Part shown: piece after piece, positions 15,893-23,545 of the stretch
How the letters are laid out: every line of letters starts with the position of its first letter
Position numbering within the stretch: the first letter of the stretch is position 1
The notes under the pieces: generated by a model
Database searches by the model: none
The model's input: the letters and a program-made list of their open reading frames with translations, nothing else
What the model was told of the DNA's origin: nothing
Origin: Rubrivivax sp.
GTDB taxonomy: Bacteria; Pseudomonadota; Gammaproteobacteria; Burkholderiales; Burkholderiaceae_C
Direction of reading: 5' to 3'
Assembly: GCA_016790425.1 (NCBI GenBank)
Contig: JAEUPF010000124.1
Coordinates: forward strand, 1-38,437
Length of the DNA stretch: 38,437 nt
Program-made: the position numbers and the translations under genes

Positions 15893-18331
15893 TTAGGCGC
15901 CGCGCATCGCCCGCCACAGGCGTTGCGCGCGCGAGGCTGTTCCGGGAGGCGCCAGCGCCGGCCCGAGCAGGCGCTCGAACACCTGCACGGCGCCAGCCAG
16001 GCGCCCGGCGTCGAGCGCGGCCAGCGCGGGCTGCAGCTGCGCCGCGAGCGCCGCCTCGGCCAGCCCGCCGCTGCGCGTGTTGGCCCAGTGCGCCAGCGCC
16101 AGGCAGGCCTCGTCGCGCGTGAAGCCGTGCAAGGCCACTTCGGCCAGCACTTCGCGCAGCGCTTCGTGGGCCAGCAGCGCCGCGCAGGCCTGGGCCAGGT
16201 CGGGCAGCTCGCCGCCGGCGGCGAAGTGGCGGCCGGCCGCCCGGGCCAGATCATCGACGGGCGGCGCCGGCGGTGATGGAACCGGCTGCGGCTCGCGAAC
16301 GGAACCGAGGGACGCCGTCCTCGGCGTTGCCGCCGCCGCGACGGTCCGCGAGAAGGCCGGCTGCATCGGCGTCGGCACCGGCGCCGGCCCTGGCGCGAAA
16401 GCATCGACACCGTCGGCAGCCGCTTCGAGGTCGACGCAGTCGAACGATCCCGCCACGCTCGACCCGTTCGGCGCCCGGCAGCAGACAACGGTGCCTGCAC
16501 CGCCCCAACCTGCCGCCAGCATCGAGGGCACGCGATGCAACTCGGCCGCCTCGCCCGCCTTCTCGCCCTCGGCACGCTCGTGCACGAGGACGCAATTCGT
16601 CGCCTCGGACATGAGCTGGTAGCGCAGCGCCAGCGCCAGCGCCGCGGCCTTGTCGCCGGCCGCGAACGCGCCCGCCATGCGCCGCGCCGCCGCCAGCCGC
16701 GCGATGCTGTCACCACGGGCCGGAGCGTCGGCCTCGCCGCGCGCCAGCTCGTGCGCCGCGCCGCCCGGGGCTTCGCCGTCGCACAGCAGCCGCGGCGCCG
16801 GCACGCCGCCGCCCGCCGCCGCCACAGCGGGGGCCGACGCGAAACCGGCTATCGCCACCACCGTGTCGCCGCCGAAGACGTTCAGTCCCGGCGCCACCTG
16901 CCACACCGGCTCGGCGCCCCAGTCGACGCGCACGTTGCGCCACGCCCGCTGGCGGATGCGCCCGAGCATTCGCGCGGCCGCCGCTTCGAGCGCCTCGCCG
17001 GGCGTGGCGAACTCGCACACGCCGCCGCTGCCCTCGGCCAGCGGGCGCAGCACCCCCTCGGCTGGCGCCGCGCCCACGCCGATGGCGAAGACGCGGTGGC
17101 CGCTGGCGCGCGCTGCGGCCACGACCGCCTCGGCGCTCCAGGCCTGGCCGTCGGTGATGAGCAGCACGTCGCGGCCGAGGCTGCCCGCCTCGTTCTTCGC
17201 GGCATCGCCGCCCACCTCGAACACCGCCTTCAGCGCCGCTTCCATCTCGGTGCCGCCGAGGTCGGCGTCGATGGCGTCGATGCGTGAGGCCAGCCGCCGC
17301 ATCGTCGCCGGCGTCAGTTCCGACAGGCCGAGCACGTGCTCCACGGTGCTGCCGAAGCGCGACAGGCTCACGCGGTCGCCCGGCGCCAGGCCCGCGACGA
17401 CGCCGCGCAACGCTGCGCGCGCCGAGGCGATGCTGTCGCCGGCCATCGAGCCCGAGCAGTCGACGAGCAGCTTCAACGCGATGCGCTCGCGCGGCGCCGC
17501 GGGCGCGGGCTGCAGCGCGGCCATCAGCACCACCGGCGCGGCAGCGTCGGCCGCGTCGGCAGCGCGCACGACGAGCGACGGCCGCGGCTCGCGCGGCGTG
17601 ACGATCACCACCACGTCGCGGTCGAGCGTGGCGCCGGGCGCCAGCTCGTACAAGGCGCCGCCGCCGTCGCCCGCGCGGCGCCCGTCCGGCGCCGCGGCGA
17701 CGGCAGGGGCTGCGGCCGGCAGCAGCCGGTGCGTCTTGCACACCACCGCCGCGCCGGCCAGCGCCGCGCCGACGCCCAGCGTCAGCCGCAGCGGGTACTC
17801 GGCGTGCAGGCTGTGCCCGGGCACCTGCTGCGGTTGCAGGCCCGCAGCGCGTTCGGCGTTGCCGTAACGCGGCGCGATGGTGGTGGGGACCGACAGGCGC
17901 AGCCGCCCCTGCTCGAAGGCCAGGCACTGCGCGTAGCGCACTTCGAGCACCACCTCGTCGCCCGGCTGGAGGTTGCCGATGTTGGCCGTGTGCAGCCCGC
18001 CGCCCAGCGCTTCCAGCATCACCGGCGCGTCGCCTTCGGCCAGGGCCTGCTCGTAGCGCTGCTCGGCTTCGCGCCGGGGCACGATGGCTCCTTCGAGACG
18101 GCGGCCATTCAGCTCGGAGGCGAAGCCGAGCAGCACCGCCTGAAGCGGCAGCGGGAAGGTGTAGACGACCTCGAGCACGCGCTCGCTCGTGTTGCGGTAG
18201 GTCTGGCGCACCGTCAGCTCGAACAGCACCGCGTCGAGCCGGCCGCGCGCTTCGACGCCGGCCAGCACCGGCGCGGGCGCGCCGTACTCGACGCTGCGCA
18301 GTGCGAAGGCGGGCCGCATCTCATCGAACAT
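15893..18331 (-). CDS. VIT and VWA domain-containing protein
   Basis: An 812-residue protein resembling inter-alpha-trypsin-inhibitor heavy-chain-type proteins of bacteria. Residues about 10-140 form a VIT domain (FELTVRQTYRNTSERVLEVVYTFPL, IVPRREAEQRYEQALAEG, NIGNLQPGDEVVLEVRYAQ). A von Willebrand A domain follows with the metal-ion-dependent adhesion site DCSGSM (Asp291, Ser293, Ser295) and VLLITDGQAW. The C-terminal third has Pro/Ala-rich linkers and a helical region (FAAGGELPDLAQACAALLAHEALREVL). No signal peptide or membrane helix is evident, so it may be cytosolic. A good AGGGAGAA site supports the ATG at 18331. It lies 24 bp after the MerR gene and shares its promoter, so the regulator probably controls it. 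Molecular function unknown. Confidence 0.9.
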   Translation of the reverse strand: MFDEMRPAFALRSVEYGAPAPVLAGVEARGRLDAVLFELTVRQTYRNTSERVLEVVYTFPLPLQAVLLGFASELNGRRLEGAIVPRREAEQRYEQALAEGDAPVMLEALGGGLHTANIGNLQPGDEVVLEVRYAQCLAFEQGRLRLSVPTTIAPRYGNAERAAGLQPQQVPGHSLHAEYPLRLTLGVGAALAGAAVVCKTHRLLPAAAPAVAAAPDGRRAGDGGGALYELAPGATLDRDVVVIVTPREPRPSLVVRAADAADAAAPVVLMAALQPAPAAPRERIALKLLVDCSGSMAGDSIASARAALRGVVAGLAPGDRVSLSRFGSTVEHVLGLSELTPATMRRLASRIDAIDADLGGTEMEAALKAVFEVGGDAAKNEAGSLGRDVLLITDGQAWSAEAVVAAARASGHRVFAIGVGAAPAEGVLRPLAEGSGGVCEFATPGEALEAAAARMLGRIRQRAWRNVRVDWGAEPVWQVAPGLNVFGGDTVVAIAGFASAPAVAAAGGGVPAPRLLCDGEAPGGAAHELARGEADAPARGDSIARLAAARRMAGAFAAGDKAAALALALRYQLMSEATNCVLVHERAEGEKAGEAAELHRVPSMLAAGWGGAGTVVCCRAPNGSSVAGSFDCVDLEAAADGVDAFAPGPAPVPTPMQPAFSRTVAAAATPRTASLGSVREPQPVPSPPAPPVDDLARAAGRHFAAGGELPDLAQACAALLAHEALREVLAEVALHGFTRDEACLALAHWANTRSGGLAEAALAAQLQPALAALDAGRLAGAVQVFERLLGPALAPPGTASRAQRLWRAMRGA

Positions 18332-18355
18332 CGTCGTTCTCCCTGAGCAGGTTGT

Positions 18356-18889
18356 TCATGGGGGCGAGCCGCTGCCGCCCCCGCCGTTGCCGCCTTCACC
18401 ATCACCACCGCGCACTTGCCGGTACAGCGCAGTGATGCCGCGCGCCAGGCTGCGCAGTTGGCCGGGCGTCAGGCCGGCGCGGCCGGGCTCGACATGCACT
18501 TCCAGCCCGTCGGCCACGGTGAAGCGGCTCCACACCTCGACGCTGCCGGCGGCGGCGCGCCGCGGCGGCGCTTCTTCGGGGGCGCCGGCGATCAGCTCGC
18601 GCACGCGCGTGAGGCTCAGGCCGGCGTCGGTCCAGCGGCGGATGAGCAGCAACTGCTCCAGATGCCGGCGCGCGTAGTGAGCGCCGCGCTTCTCGCCCAG
18701 CGGCCGCGACACCAGCCCTTCGGCGATGTAGTAGCGCACCGTGCGCGCGGTGACGCCGGCCAGCGCCGCCAGTTCGTCCAGACCGTAGCGCTCGGCCGCT
18801 TCGCCGGCGGCGGGCGCGCGCGCCGGCGCCGCATCGTCGCGGTGGCCGGGCGCATCGGGGTGGTCGGGGCGGTCGGGGCGGTCGGGCAT
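18356..18889 (-). CDS. MerR family transcriptional regulator
   Basis: A 177-residue DNA-binding protein. Residues about 33-100 form the MerR winged helix-turn-helix: YGLDELAALAGVTARTVRYYIAEGLVSRP, then HYARRHLEQLLLIRRWTDAGLSLTRVREL. The C-terminal part is short and has no metal-binding cysteines, so a metal sensor is unlikely. The first 32 residues are a low-complexity stretch (DRPDRPDHPD) encoded by a 9-bp repeat. The ATG at 18889 is the only possible start, as no M, V or L occurs before the conserved domain. The predicted promoter places the transcription start essentially at this ATG, implying a leaderless mRNA. It heads a two-gene operon with the VIT/VWA gene. Confidence 0.9.
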   Translation of the reverse strand: MPDRPDRPDHPDAPGHRDDAAPARAPAAGEAAERYGLDELAALAGVTARTVRYYIAEGLVSRPLGEKRGAHYARRHLEQLLLIRRWTDAGLSLTRVRELIAGAPEEAPPRRAAAGSVEVWSRFTVADGLEVHVEPGRAGLTPGQLRSLARGITALYRQVRGGDGEGGNGGGGSGSPP

Positions 18890-18895
18890 GGGCGC

Positions 18896-18924
18896 AGTAT
18901 GCGACGCCTCTTTCAGACAGTCAA
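18896..18924 (-). promoter_or_regulatory. promoter of the MerR-VIT/VWA operon
   Basis: On the minus strand TTGACT (18924-18919) is followed after exactly 17 bp by CATACT (18901-18896), a good sigma-70-type pair in otherwise GC-rich DNA. The expected transcription start is about 18889-18890, at the A of the MerR start codon. The spacing is the normal 17 bp, not the long 19-20 bp typical of promoters activated by MerR regulators. Confidence 0.7.
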
Positions 18925-18930
18925 CTGTCT
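18915..18930. promoter_or_regulatory. palindromic operator candidate AGACAGT-CA-ACTGTCT
   Basis: A perfect 7-bp inverted repeat with a 2-bp centre overlaps the -35 hexamer of the leftward MerR promoter. Dyads of this kind are bound by dimeric MerR proteins, so autoregulation by the adjacent gene is the simplest reading. Its position over -35 fits repression; that mechanism is inference. Confidence 0.65.
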
Positions 18931-19069
18931 ATTAAGCCGGCACGCCCTTTCTGCCTCCCTCTGCTTCGTGGGGGAAGCCGCGCGGCTCCATCGCCGGCAG
19001 GAGGACGCTCGCGCCGCGGCTGCCGATACTGGCCGCACCGACGACGGACTCATGCAGGGAGAAGCCGCG

Positions 19070-19600
19070 ATGTCAGTCAACAACGTGCGCGTGCGCCAGA
19101 TCATCGACCACTCCATCACCTGGGCGCGCAGCCAGGGCGCCGGCGCCTGCTGCGACAGCCTGTACACCGCATGGCGGGCCCTGAAGGCCTGGCGCGACCA
19201 GCCGCCGGCGGCGGGCGCCGCGCCCAATTCGCTGGACCTCGACGTGGCCGCGGCCGAGAACTACATGTACGCCAGGGCCAGCGTGTGCTCGGGCTACGTC
19301 AGCCGCTTCCAGATGAACACGATGGCCATCGCGTACTACGCCACCAAGGTCATCGGCTTGAAGAAGCCCACCAGCGGCAACCCGCAGTCGGCGCCCGACC
19401 ACGCCGTGCTCGGCTGGGGCGGCGTGGGCTCGCAGGAAGGCGAAGCCGACCACGCGCGCTGCCACCCGAACGTCGACCCGCCGCTGTGGCGGCCGGTGAA
19501 CGAGATCATGCCGCTGGGCGGTGGCTACACGGGGCAACTCGGCCGGCCGGGCACCGGCTACGCGCCGCCGCCTGCGGCCGCCACGGCCACGGCGCCTTGA
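19070..19600 (+). CDS. hypothetical protein
   Basis: A 176-residue protein that I do not recognise. It begins MSVNNVRVRQIIDHSITWARSQGAGACCDSLYTAWRALKAW and contains a tyrosine-rich central stretch (NYMYARASVCSGYVSRFQMNT, IAYYATKVIGLKK), then a polar part and a Pro/Ala-rich C-terminus. No signal peptide or membrane helix is seen, so it is probably cytosolic. GGGAG lies about nine bases before the ATG at 19070; an in-frame ATG at 19052 is possible but without a site. The next gene follows after 43 bp on the same strand and may be cotranscribed. The divergent MerR operator lies 140 bp upstream, so regulation by that protein is conceivable. Codon composition matches the neighbours. Confidence 0.75.
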   Translation: MSVNNVRVRQIIDHSITWARSQGAGACCDSLYTAWRALKAWRDQPPAAGAAPNSLDLDVAAAENYMYARASVCSGYVSRFQMNTMAIAYYATKVIGLKKPTSGNPQSAPDHAVLGWGGVGSQEGEADHARCHPNVDPPLWRPVNEIMPLGGGYTGQLGRPGTGYAPPPAAATATAP

Positions 19601-19643
19601 GTTCTGGCATCGCGACCACCATCGCGCCCACAATGGCCGGGCG

Positions 19644-20525
19644 ATGCTGCCCGCCCCTGCCGCCGCCGCCGACGACCTGCGTGCCTGCCCGCAATGCGGC
19701 GCCGCGATGGCGCAGCGGCGGCTGCACGCCCATGGCGACCGCCGGGTGCTGGTGGATCACTGCGCGGCCTGCCGCCTGGTCTGGTTCGACACGCTGGAGT
19801 CGGTGCAGCTTGCCGGCCTCGGTTGGGTGGACCTGCTGCGCGAGATGAGCCGCGGCGAGGCGCAGCGGCCCTCCTCCGCGCCGCCGCCGCGCCCGCCGAT
19901 GAACGCGGCAGCAAGGGCCTGCCCGGTGTGCGCCGAGCCGCTGAAGACGGTGCACAACCAGACGCGCTGGGGCCGCTTCCCGATGCAGGAGTGCCCGGCC
20001 GGCCACGGCCACCTGCACAGCGACGCCGGCCTGCTGGCGGAGCGCGGCCTGGTGCGCCCGCTGCTGGCGCCCGAGCGCGGCGCGCTGAAGGCGAGCCGGC
20101 GAGCGCTGCACTGCCTGAGCTGCGGCGGCCCGGTCGACGGCAAGGCACTCGACACCGCCGAGGCCTGCCCCTGGTGCGCCACGCCGCTGCTGGTGGTGGA
20201 CCTCCCACGCCTGGGCCACGCGCTGCGCCAGCGCGGCGTGGAAGACGGCCGGCCGATGCCGCGCGCCGATGGCGTGCCCCTGCGCTGGCCGTGCCACGCC
20301 TGCGGCACCACGCTTGACCCCACGCGCACGGCCGCCTGCCCGCAGTGCGGGGCCGGCCTGCTGGCCCCCGCCATCGGCGACCTGCAGCCGCTGCTGGACA
20401 CCGCCGAGCATGAGCTGCGCGCCGCCGCCAATCACCCGCCGCGACCCAAGCACACCGCGACGCCGCCGCGCGGCTGGCGCAACACGCAGCTGGCGCGGCT
20501 GTGGCGCTTCTTCAGGCCGCAGTGA
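19644..20525 (+). CDS. zinc-ribbon protein (zf-TFIIB type)
   Basis: A 293-residue cysteine-rich protein. It has paired CxxC motifs forming several zinc ribbons: CPQC...CAAC near residues 15-45, the latter followed by RLVWFD as in TFIIB-type zinc-finger proteins; CPVC with a later CPAGHGH near 92-125; CLSCGGP...CPWC near 155-180; and CHAC...CPQC near 215-235. The last residues are basic (RNTQLARLWRFF). No membrane segment was seen. Such proteins may bind nucleic acid or act as metal-structured adaptors; nothing more precise can be said. The ATG at 19644 is the first in frame beyond the upstream gene and lies close to the first CxxC motif; the ribosome site is weak. Confidence 0.8.
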   Translation: MLPAPAAAADDLRACPQCGAAMAQRRLHAHGDRRVLVDHCAACRLVWFDTLESVQLAGLGWVDLLREMSRGEAQRPSSAPPPRPPMNAAARACPVCAEPLKTVHNQTRWGRFPMQECPAGHGHLHSDAGLLAERGLVRPLLAPERGALKASRRALHCLSCGGPVDGKALDTAEACPWCATPLLVVDLPRLGHALRQRGVEDGRPMPRADGVPLRWPCHACGTTLDPTRTAACPQCGAGLLAPAIGDLQPLLDTAEHELRAAANHPPRPKHTATPPRGWRNTQLARLWRFFRPQ

Positions 20526-20610
20526 GGCGTGAACGCGCAGCGCCAAGGCTGAACGGGAAGCGTGAACGGCCGCGGAGGGCGCCGGCGGCGACAGCCGCCT
20601 AACGCTTGAT

Positions 20611-20937
20611 TTAATGGGTGGGGCGCTGCTCGAAGCCGCTCGCCGCGCGCGCCTCGGCCGCCTGGGCCGCGTCGGCCGGCTGAACGTCCACGCGGCTCAC
20701 CCGTGCCGCCGCCGGGCCCCGGTGCGCCCAGGCCACCAGGCGATCGACCGCGGCCGCCGGGCCGATGACCAGGGCCTCCACCGAGCCGTCGCGCCGGTTG
20801 CGCACCCAGCCGCGCAGGCCCAGGCGCTTCGCCTCGCCGACCATCGCCCAGCGAAACCCCACGCCCTGCACGCCGCCTTCGATCAGCAGCCGGCGCACGG
20901 CCGCGGGCACCGGGCTGCCGGCGTCGTTCTCGTTCAT
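20611..20937 (-). CDS. acyP: acylphosphatase
   Basis: A 108-residue acylphosphatase, a small cytosolic enzyme that hydrolyses acyl phosphates such as 1,3-bisphosphoglycerate or carbamoyl phosphate. The signature [43 protein letters not shown] contains the phosphate-binding loop with its arginine (GVGFR) and the catalytic asparagine (VRNRRDG). The protein has about ten extra residues at each end compared with the usual 90. The ATG at 20937 is the only sensible start. It is divergent from the reductase gene at 21049, with 111 bp between them. Confidence 0.95.
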   Translation of the reverse strand: MNENDAGSPVPAAVRRLLIEGGVQGVGFRWAMVGEAKRLGLRGWVRNRRDGSVEALVIGPAAAVDRLVAWAHRGPAAARVSRVDVQPADAAQAAEARAASGFEQRPTH

Positions 20938-21006
20938 GCCACCATCATGGCATCGGCCGGACCCGGCGAACGGGGCCGGTCTTCCGGATCCACGGCTTCC
21001 TTCGAT

Positions 21007-21030
21007 CCCCCGATCCCCAATCCCCGATCC
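21007..21030. repeat. short degenerate C-rich repeat in the leader of the reductase gene
   Basis: Three C-runs of four or five bases separated by GAT or AAT (GATCCCC-like units of 7 bp) are followed by two weaker copies (GATCC) up to 21040. The block lies 19-42 bases before the reductase ATG, in place of a recognisable ribosome-binding site. Confidence 0.6.
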
Positions 21031-21048
21031 GCTGATCCGCAACCTCCC

Positions 21049-22161
21049 ATGAGCCACCTCTTCTCGCCCTATTCGATCGGCCCGCTGACGCTGGCCAACC
21101 GCATCGTCATCGCGCCGATGTGCCAGTACTCCTGCGACGACGGCCTGGCCGGCGACTGGCACCTCATCCATCTGGGCCAACTCGCGCTGTCGGGCGCGGC
21201 GCTGCTCATCGTCGAAGCGACCGCAGTCACCGAGGAAGGACGGATCACGCCCGGGTGCCTCGGCCTGTGGTCCGACGCCCACGAAGCGGCGCTGGCGCGG
21301 GTGCTGGCCAGCGTGCGGCGGTACTCGGCGATGCCGCTGGCGATCCAGCTCGCGCACGCCGGGCGCAAGGCGTCGAGCGAAGTGCCGTGGCGCGGCGGCG
21401 GGCTCATCGCACCGGCGCAAGGCGGCTGGGTGCCGCTTGGGCCCTCGGCGCTGCCGCATGCCGAAGGCGAGGCCGCGCCGGCCGCGCTGGACGAAGCGGG
21501 CTTGGCGCGCATCCGCAACGGCTTCGCCGACGCGGCGCGCCGCGCGCACCGCCTCGGCCTGGCGGCGGTCGAGCTGCACGGCGCGCACGGCTACCTGCTG
21601 CACGAGTTCCTGTCGCCGATCTCCAACCAGCGCAGCGACCGCTACGGCGGCAGCCTGGCCAACCGCATGCGCTATCCGCTCGAAGTGTTCGAGGCCGTGC
21701 GCGCCGCCGTGCCCGCCGCGTACCCGGTGGGCATGCGCCTGTCGGCCACCGACTGGGTGGAAGGCGGCTGGGACCTCGAGCAGAGCATCGCCTTCGGCCG
21801 GGCGCTGCGCGAACGCGGCGCGGCATTCCTGCATGTCTCCAGCGGCGGCATCTCGGCGCGGCAGAAGATCCCGCTGGGGCCCGGTTACCAGGTGCCGCTG
21901 GCCGAACGCCTGCGCGCCGAAGTGGGCCTGCCGACCGTCGCCGTGGGCCTCGTCACCGAGGCGGCGCAGGCCGAAGCCATCGTCGCCGAAGGCAAGGCCG
22001 ACCTGGTGGCGCTGGCGCGCGCGATGCTCTTCAACCCGCACTGGCCCTGGGCCGCCGCGGCGCAACTGGGCGCGCAGGTGCAGGCCCCGCCGCAGTACTG
22101 GCGTTCGCAGCCGCGCGGCGCGAAGGGGCTGTTCGGCGAGGCCCGGATGGGGCAGAGGTAG
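21049..22161 (+). CDS. NADH:flavin oxidoreductase/NADH oxidase, old yellow enzyme family (YqjM/XenA-like)
   Basis: A 370-residue FMN-dependent ene-reductase with a TIM-barrel fold, reducing activated C=C bonds of enals, enones or nitro compounds. It starts [32 protein letters not shown]; the cysteine in PMCQYS is the FMN-tuning cysteine of the YqjM/XenA branch. The active-site pair is in [28 protein letters not shown], and the C-terminal FMN-phosphate region reads [16 protein letters not shown]. Length and motifs match XenA-type enzymes. The ATG at 21049 agrees with family N-termini. No ribosome site is seen; a C-rich repeat occupies the leader. It converges with the DUF4143 ATPase gene 56 bp downstream. 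Confidence 0.95.
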   Translation: MSHLFSPYSIGPLTLANRIVIAPMCQYSCDDGLAGDWHLIHLGQLALSGAALLIVEATAVTEEGRITPGCLGLWSDAHEAALARVLASVRRYSAMPLAIQLAHAGRKASSEVPWRGGGLIAPAQGGWVPLGPSALPHAEGEAAPAALDEAGLARIRNGFADAARRAHRLGLAAVELHGAHGYLLHEFLSPISNQRSDRYGGSLANRMRYPLEVFEAVRAAVPAAYPVGMRLSATDWVEGGWDLEQSIAFGRALRERGAAFLHVSSGGISARQKIPLGPGYQVPLAERLRAEVGLPTVAVGLVTEAAQAEAIVAEGKADLVALARAMLFNPHWPWAAAAQLGAQVQAPPQYWRSQPRGAKGLFGEARMGQR

Positions 22162-22217
22162 CCGGGATCAGCGGTCCTGGCCGTCACCACCGCCCATGAC
22201 AGCCACACGGACGCCCG

Positions 22218-23402
22218 TCATCCCGTAGCGAACTGACCCACAGGCACGACCTCGACGTTGCCGGCCAACGCGTAGCGCCGGCTGCCCGGGTAGACGACAT
22301 AGAGCGCATCGAGCCCGAGGTCCGCCAGGGCGATGCGCATGGACGCCGTCAGCACCGGCGCATCCGCATGCTTGAACTCCACCCCCACCCGCTTGCCGTG
22401 CTTCAGCATCAACAGGTCCAGCCCGGCTCCGTTGTGCGTGGCCCAGAAATAGGCCTCGTCGGGCCGCGCCAGGCGCAGCACCTGCTCCAGCGCAAAGCCC
22501 TCCCAGCTGGCGCCCAGGCGCGGGTGGCGAAGCAGCTCGGCGCCGCCGGCCACACCCAGCAGCGTATGCAGCAGGCCGCTGTCGCGGATATAGATCTTGG
22601 GCGCCTTCACCTGCCGCTTGCCCAGGTTGGCGTACCAGGCGGGAAGCTGGCGCACCATGTACGTCTGCGTCAGCCAGTCGAGATACCGGCGCACGGTGCT
22701 CTCGTTGACGCCGAGCGAGCGGGCGGGATCGGCTGCGTTCCACGTCTGACCGTGGTAGTGGGTGAGCATCATCCAGAAGCGGCGCATCGCCGGCGCGGGC
22801 ACGTTGATGCCCAGCTGCGGCAGGTCGCGTTGCAGGAAGAGATCGACGAAGCGCTGGCGCCACTCGGCACTCTGCGCGTCATCGGCAGCCAGGTAGGAAA
22901 GGGGGTAGCCGCCGCGCTGCCACAACGCCGTGGCATGCGATACGCCCGTTTCCTCGAGGTTGAAGCCCTCGACCTCCACCACGGCCAACCGGCCCGCAAG
23001 CGACTCGCCACCCTGGCGCAACAGGGCCATCGCGGCACTGCCCAGCAGCAGGAAACGCGCGGGTGGGCCCTCCCGGTCCATCAGGACCCGCAACACCGGG
23101 AAGAGGTCGGGCGCGTGTTGCACCTCGTCGATGATGACCAGGCCGCGCAGCGGCTCGAGCACCACGAGCGGGCTGCGCAGCTGAGCCGCCGCGACCGGGT
23201 TCTCCAGGTCGAAGTACTGTGGGTGGCCCGGGGGCAGGAAGGTGCGGGCCAGCGTCGTCTTGCCGACCTGGCGCGGACCGACGAGCAGCACGCCACGGAA
23301 CTGCGCCAGCAGGCGTGCCACCTCGTTGCGCAGGCGGGCACGTTCGAGGGTCGGCATCACGGTCGGCGTCACGGCCGGCGTCACGGTCGGCCATCTTGCC
23401 AT
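22218..23402 (-). CDS. AAA family ATPase with DUF4143 domain
   Basis: A 394-residue ATP-binding protein of the AAA_14/DUF4143 family. Walker A is GPRQVGKT (42-49), Walker B LVIIDEVQ (about 89-96), and a sensor-like FLLLGSAAM follows. The C-terminal DUF4143 part contains YLDWLTQTYMVRQLPAWYANLGKRQVKAPKIYIRDSGLLHTLLG and ends with a PD-(D/E)XK-like core (GAGLDLLMLKHGKRVGVEFKHADAP). The molecular role of this common family is poorly known. The N-terminal 15 residues are Thr/Pro repeats encoded by a 12-bp tandem repeat, so the ATG at 23357 (Met16) is a possible alternative start. A perfect palindrome lies 7 bp before the first ATG. The gene is isolated between a convergent gene and an upstream terminator. 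Confidence 0.92.
   Translation of the reverse strand: MARWPTVTPAVTPTVMPTLERARLRNEVARLLAQFRGVLLVGPRQVGKTTLARTFLPPGHPQYFDLENPVAAAQLRSPLVVLEPLRGLVIIDEVQHAPDLFPVLRVLMDREGPPARFLLLGSAAMALLRQGGESLAGRLAVVEVEGFNLEETGVSHATALWQRGGYPLSYLAADDAQSAEWRQRFVDLFLQRDLPQLGINVPAPAMRRFWMMLTHYHGQTWNAADPARSLGVNESTVRRYLDWLTQTYMVRQLPAWYANLGKRQVKAPKIYIRDSGLLHTLLGVAGGAELLRHPRLGASWEGFALEQVLRLARPDEAYFWATHNGAGLDLLMLKHGKRVGVEFKHADAPVLTASMRIALADLGLDALYVVYPGSRRYALAGNVEVVPVGQFATG
23356..23391. repeat. 12-bp tandem repeat at the start of the DUF4143 ATPase gene
   Basis: Three consecutive 12-bp units of the form GTCACGGTCGGC (23356-23367, 23368-23379, 23380-23391, with one base changed in the first and one in the second) encode the Thr-Pro-Val/Ala repeat near the N-terminus of the ATPase. 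Copy-number change would preserve the frame. Confidence 0.85.
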
Positions 23403-23408
23403 GATATT

Positions 23409-23425
23409 CCCGCATCACATGCGGG
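23409..23425. promoter_or_regulatory. palindrome CCCGCAT-CAC-ATGCGGG before the DUF4143 gene
   Basis: A perfect 7-bp inverted repeat with a 3-base centre, flanked by AT-rich bases that extend it imperfectly to 23401-23433 (ATGATATT on the left, ATTTTCAT on the right, six of eight pairs). It sits seven bases upstream of the ATPase ATG, overlapping the expected promoter or ribosome-site region. It may be an operator or an RNA hairpin masking initiation. On the plus strand it resembles a terminator (stem then ATTTT), but no plus-strand gene precedes it. Confidence 0.65.
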
Positions 23426-23490
23426 ATTTTCATGGTCCGAGGCCGGCGGTCGCAGGCGCGCCCGGCTCGCGGCACGCAACGGCCATGAAA

Positions 23491-23515
23491 AGGGCCGGCC
23501 ACGCGGGCCGGCCCT
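23491..23515 (-). terminator. rho-independent terminator after the twin-repeat protein gene
   Basis: A perfect 10-bp stem, AGGGCCGGCC (23491-23500) with GGCCGGCCCT (23506-23515), has a five-base loop and is followed on the minus strand by TTTTC. It begins 30 bases after the stop codon of the leftward gene at 23546. Confidence 0.8.
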
Positions 23516-23545
23516 GTCACGGACCCTGGCAGCCGCCGAGGCAGC

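Noticed and set aside
21007-21030. G-quadruplex on the minus strand
   Set aside because: Only three G-runs of three or more are present; the fourth run is two bases, so a stable three-tier quadruplex is not supported.
23403-23430. Plus-strand terminator (stem followed by ATTTT)
   Set aside because: No plus-strand gene ends upstream; the dyad's position next to the leftward ATPase start fits an operator or leader hairpin better.
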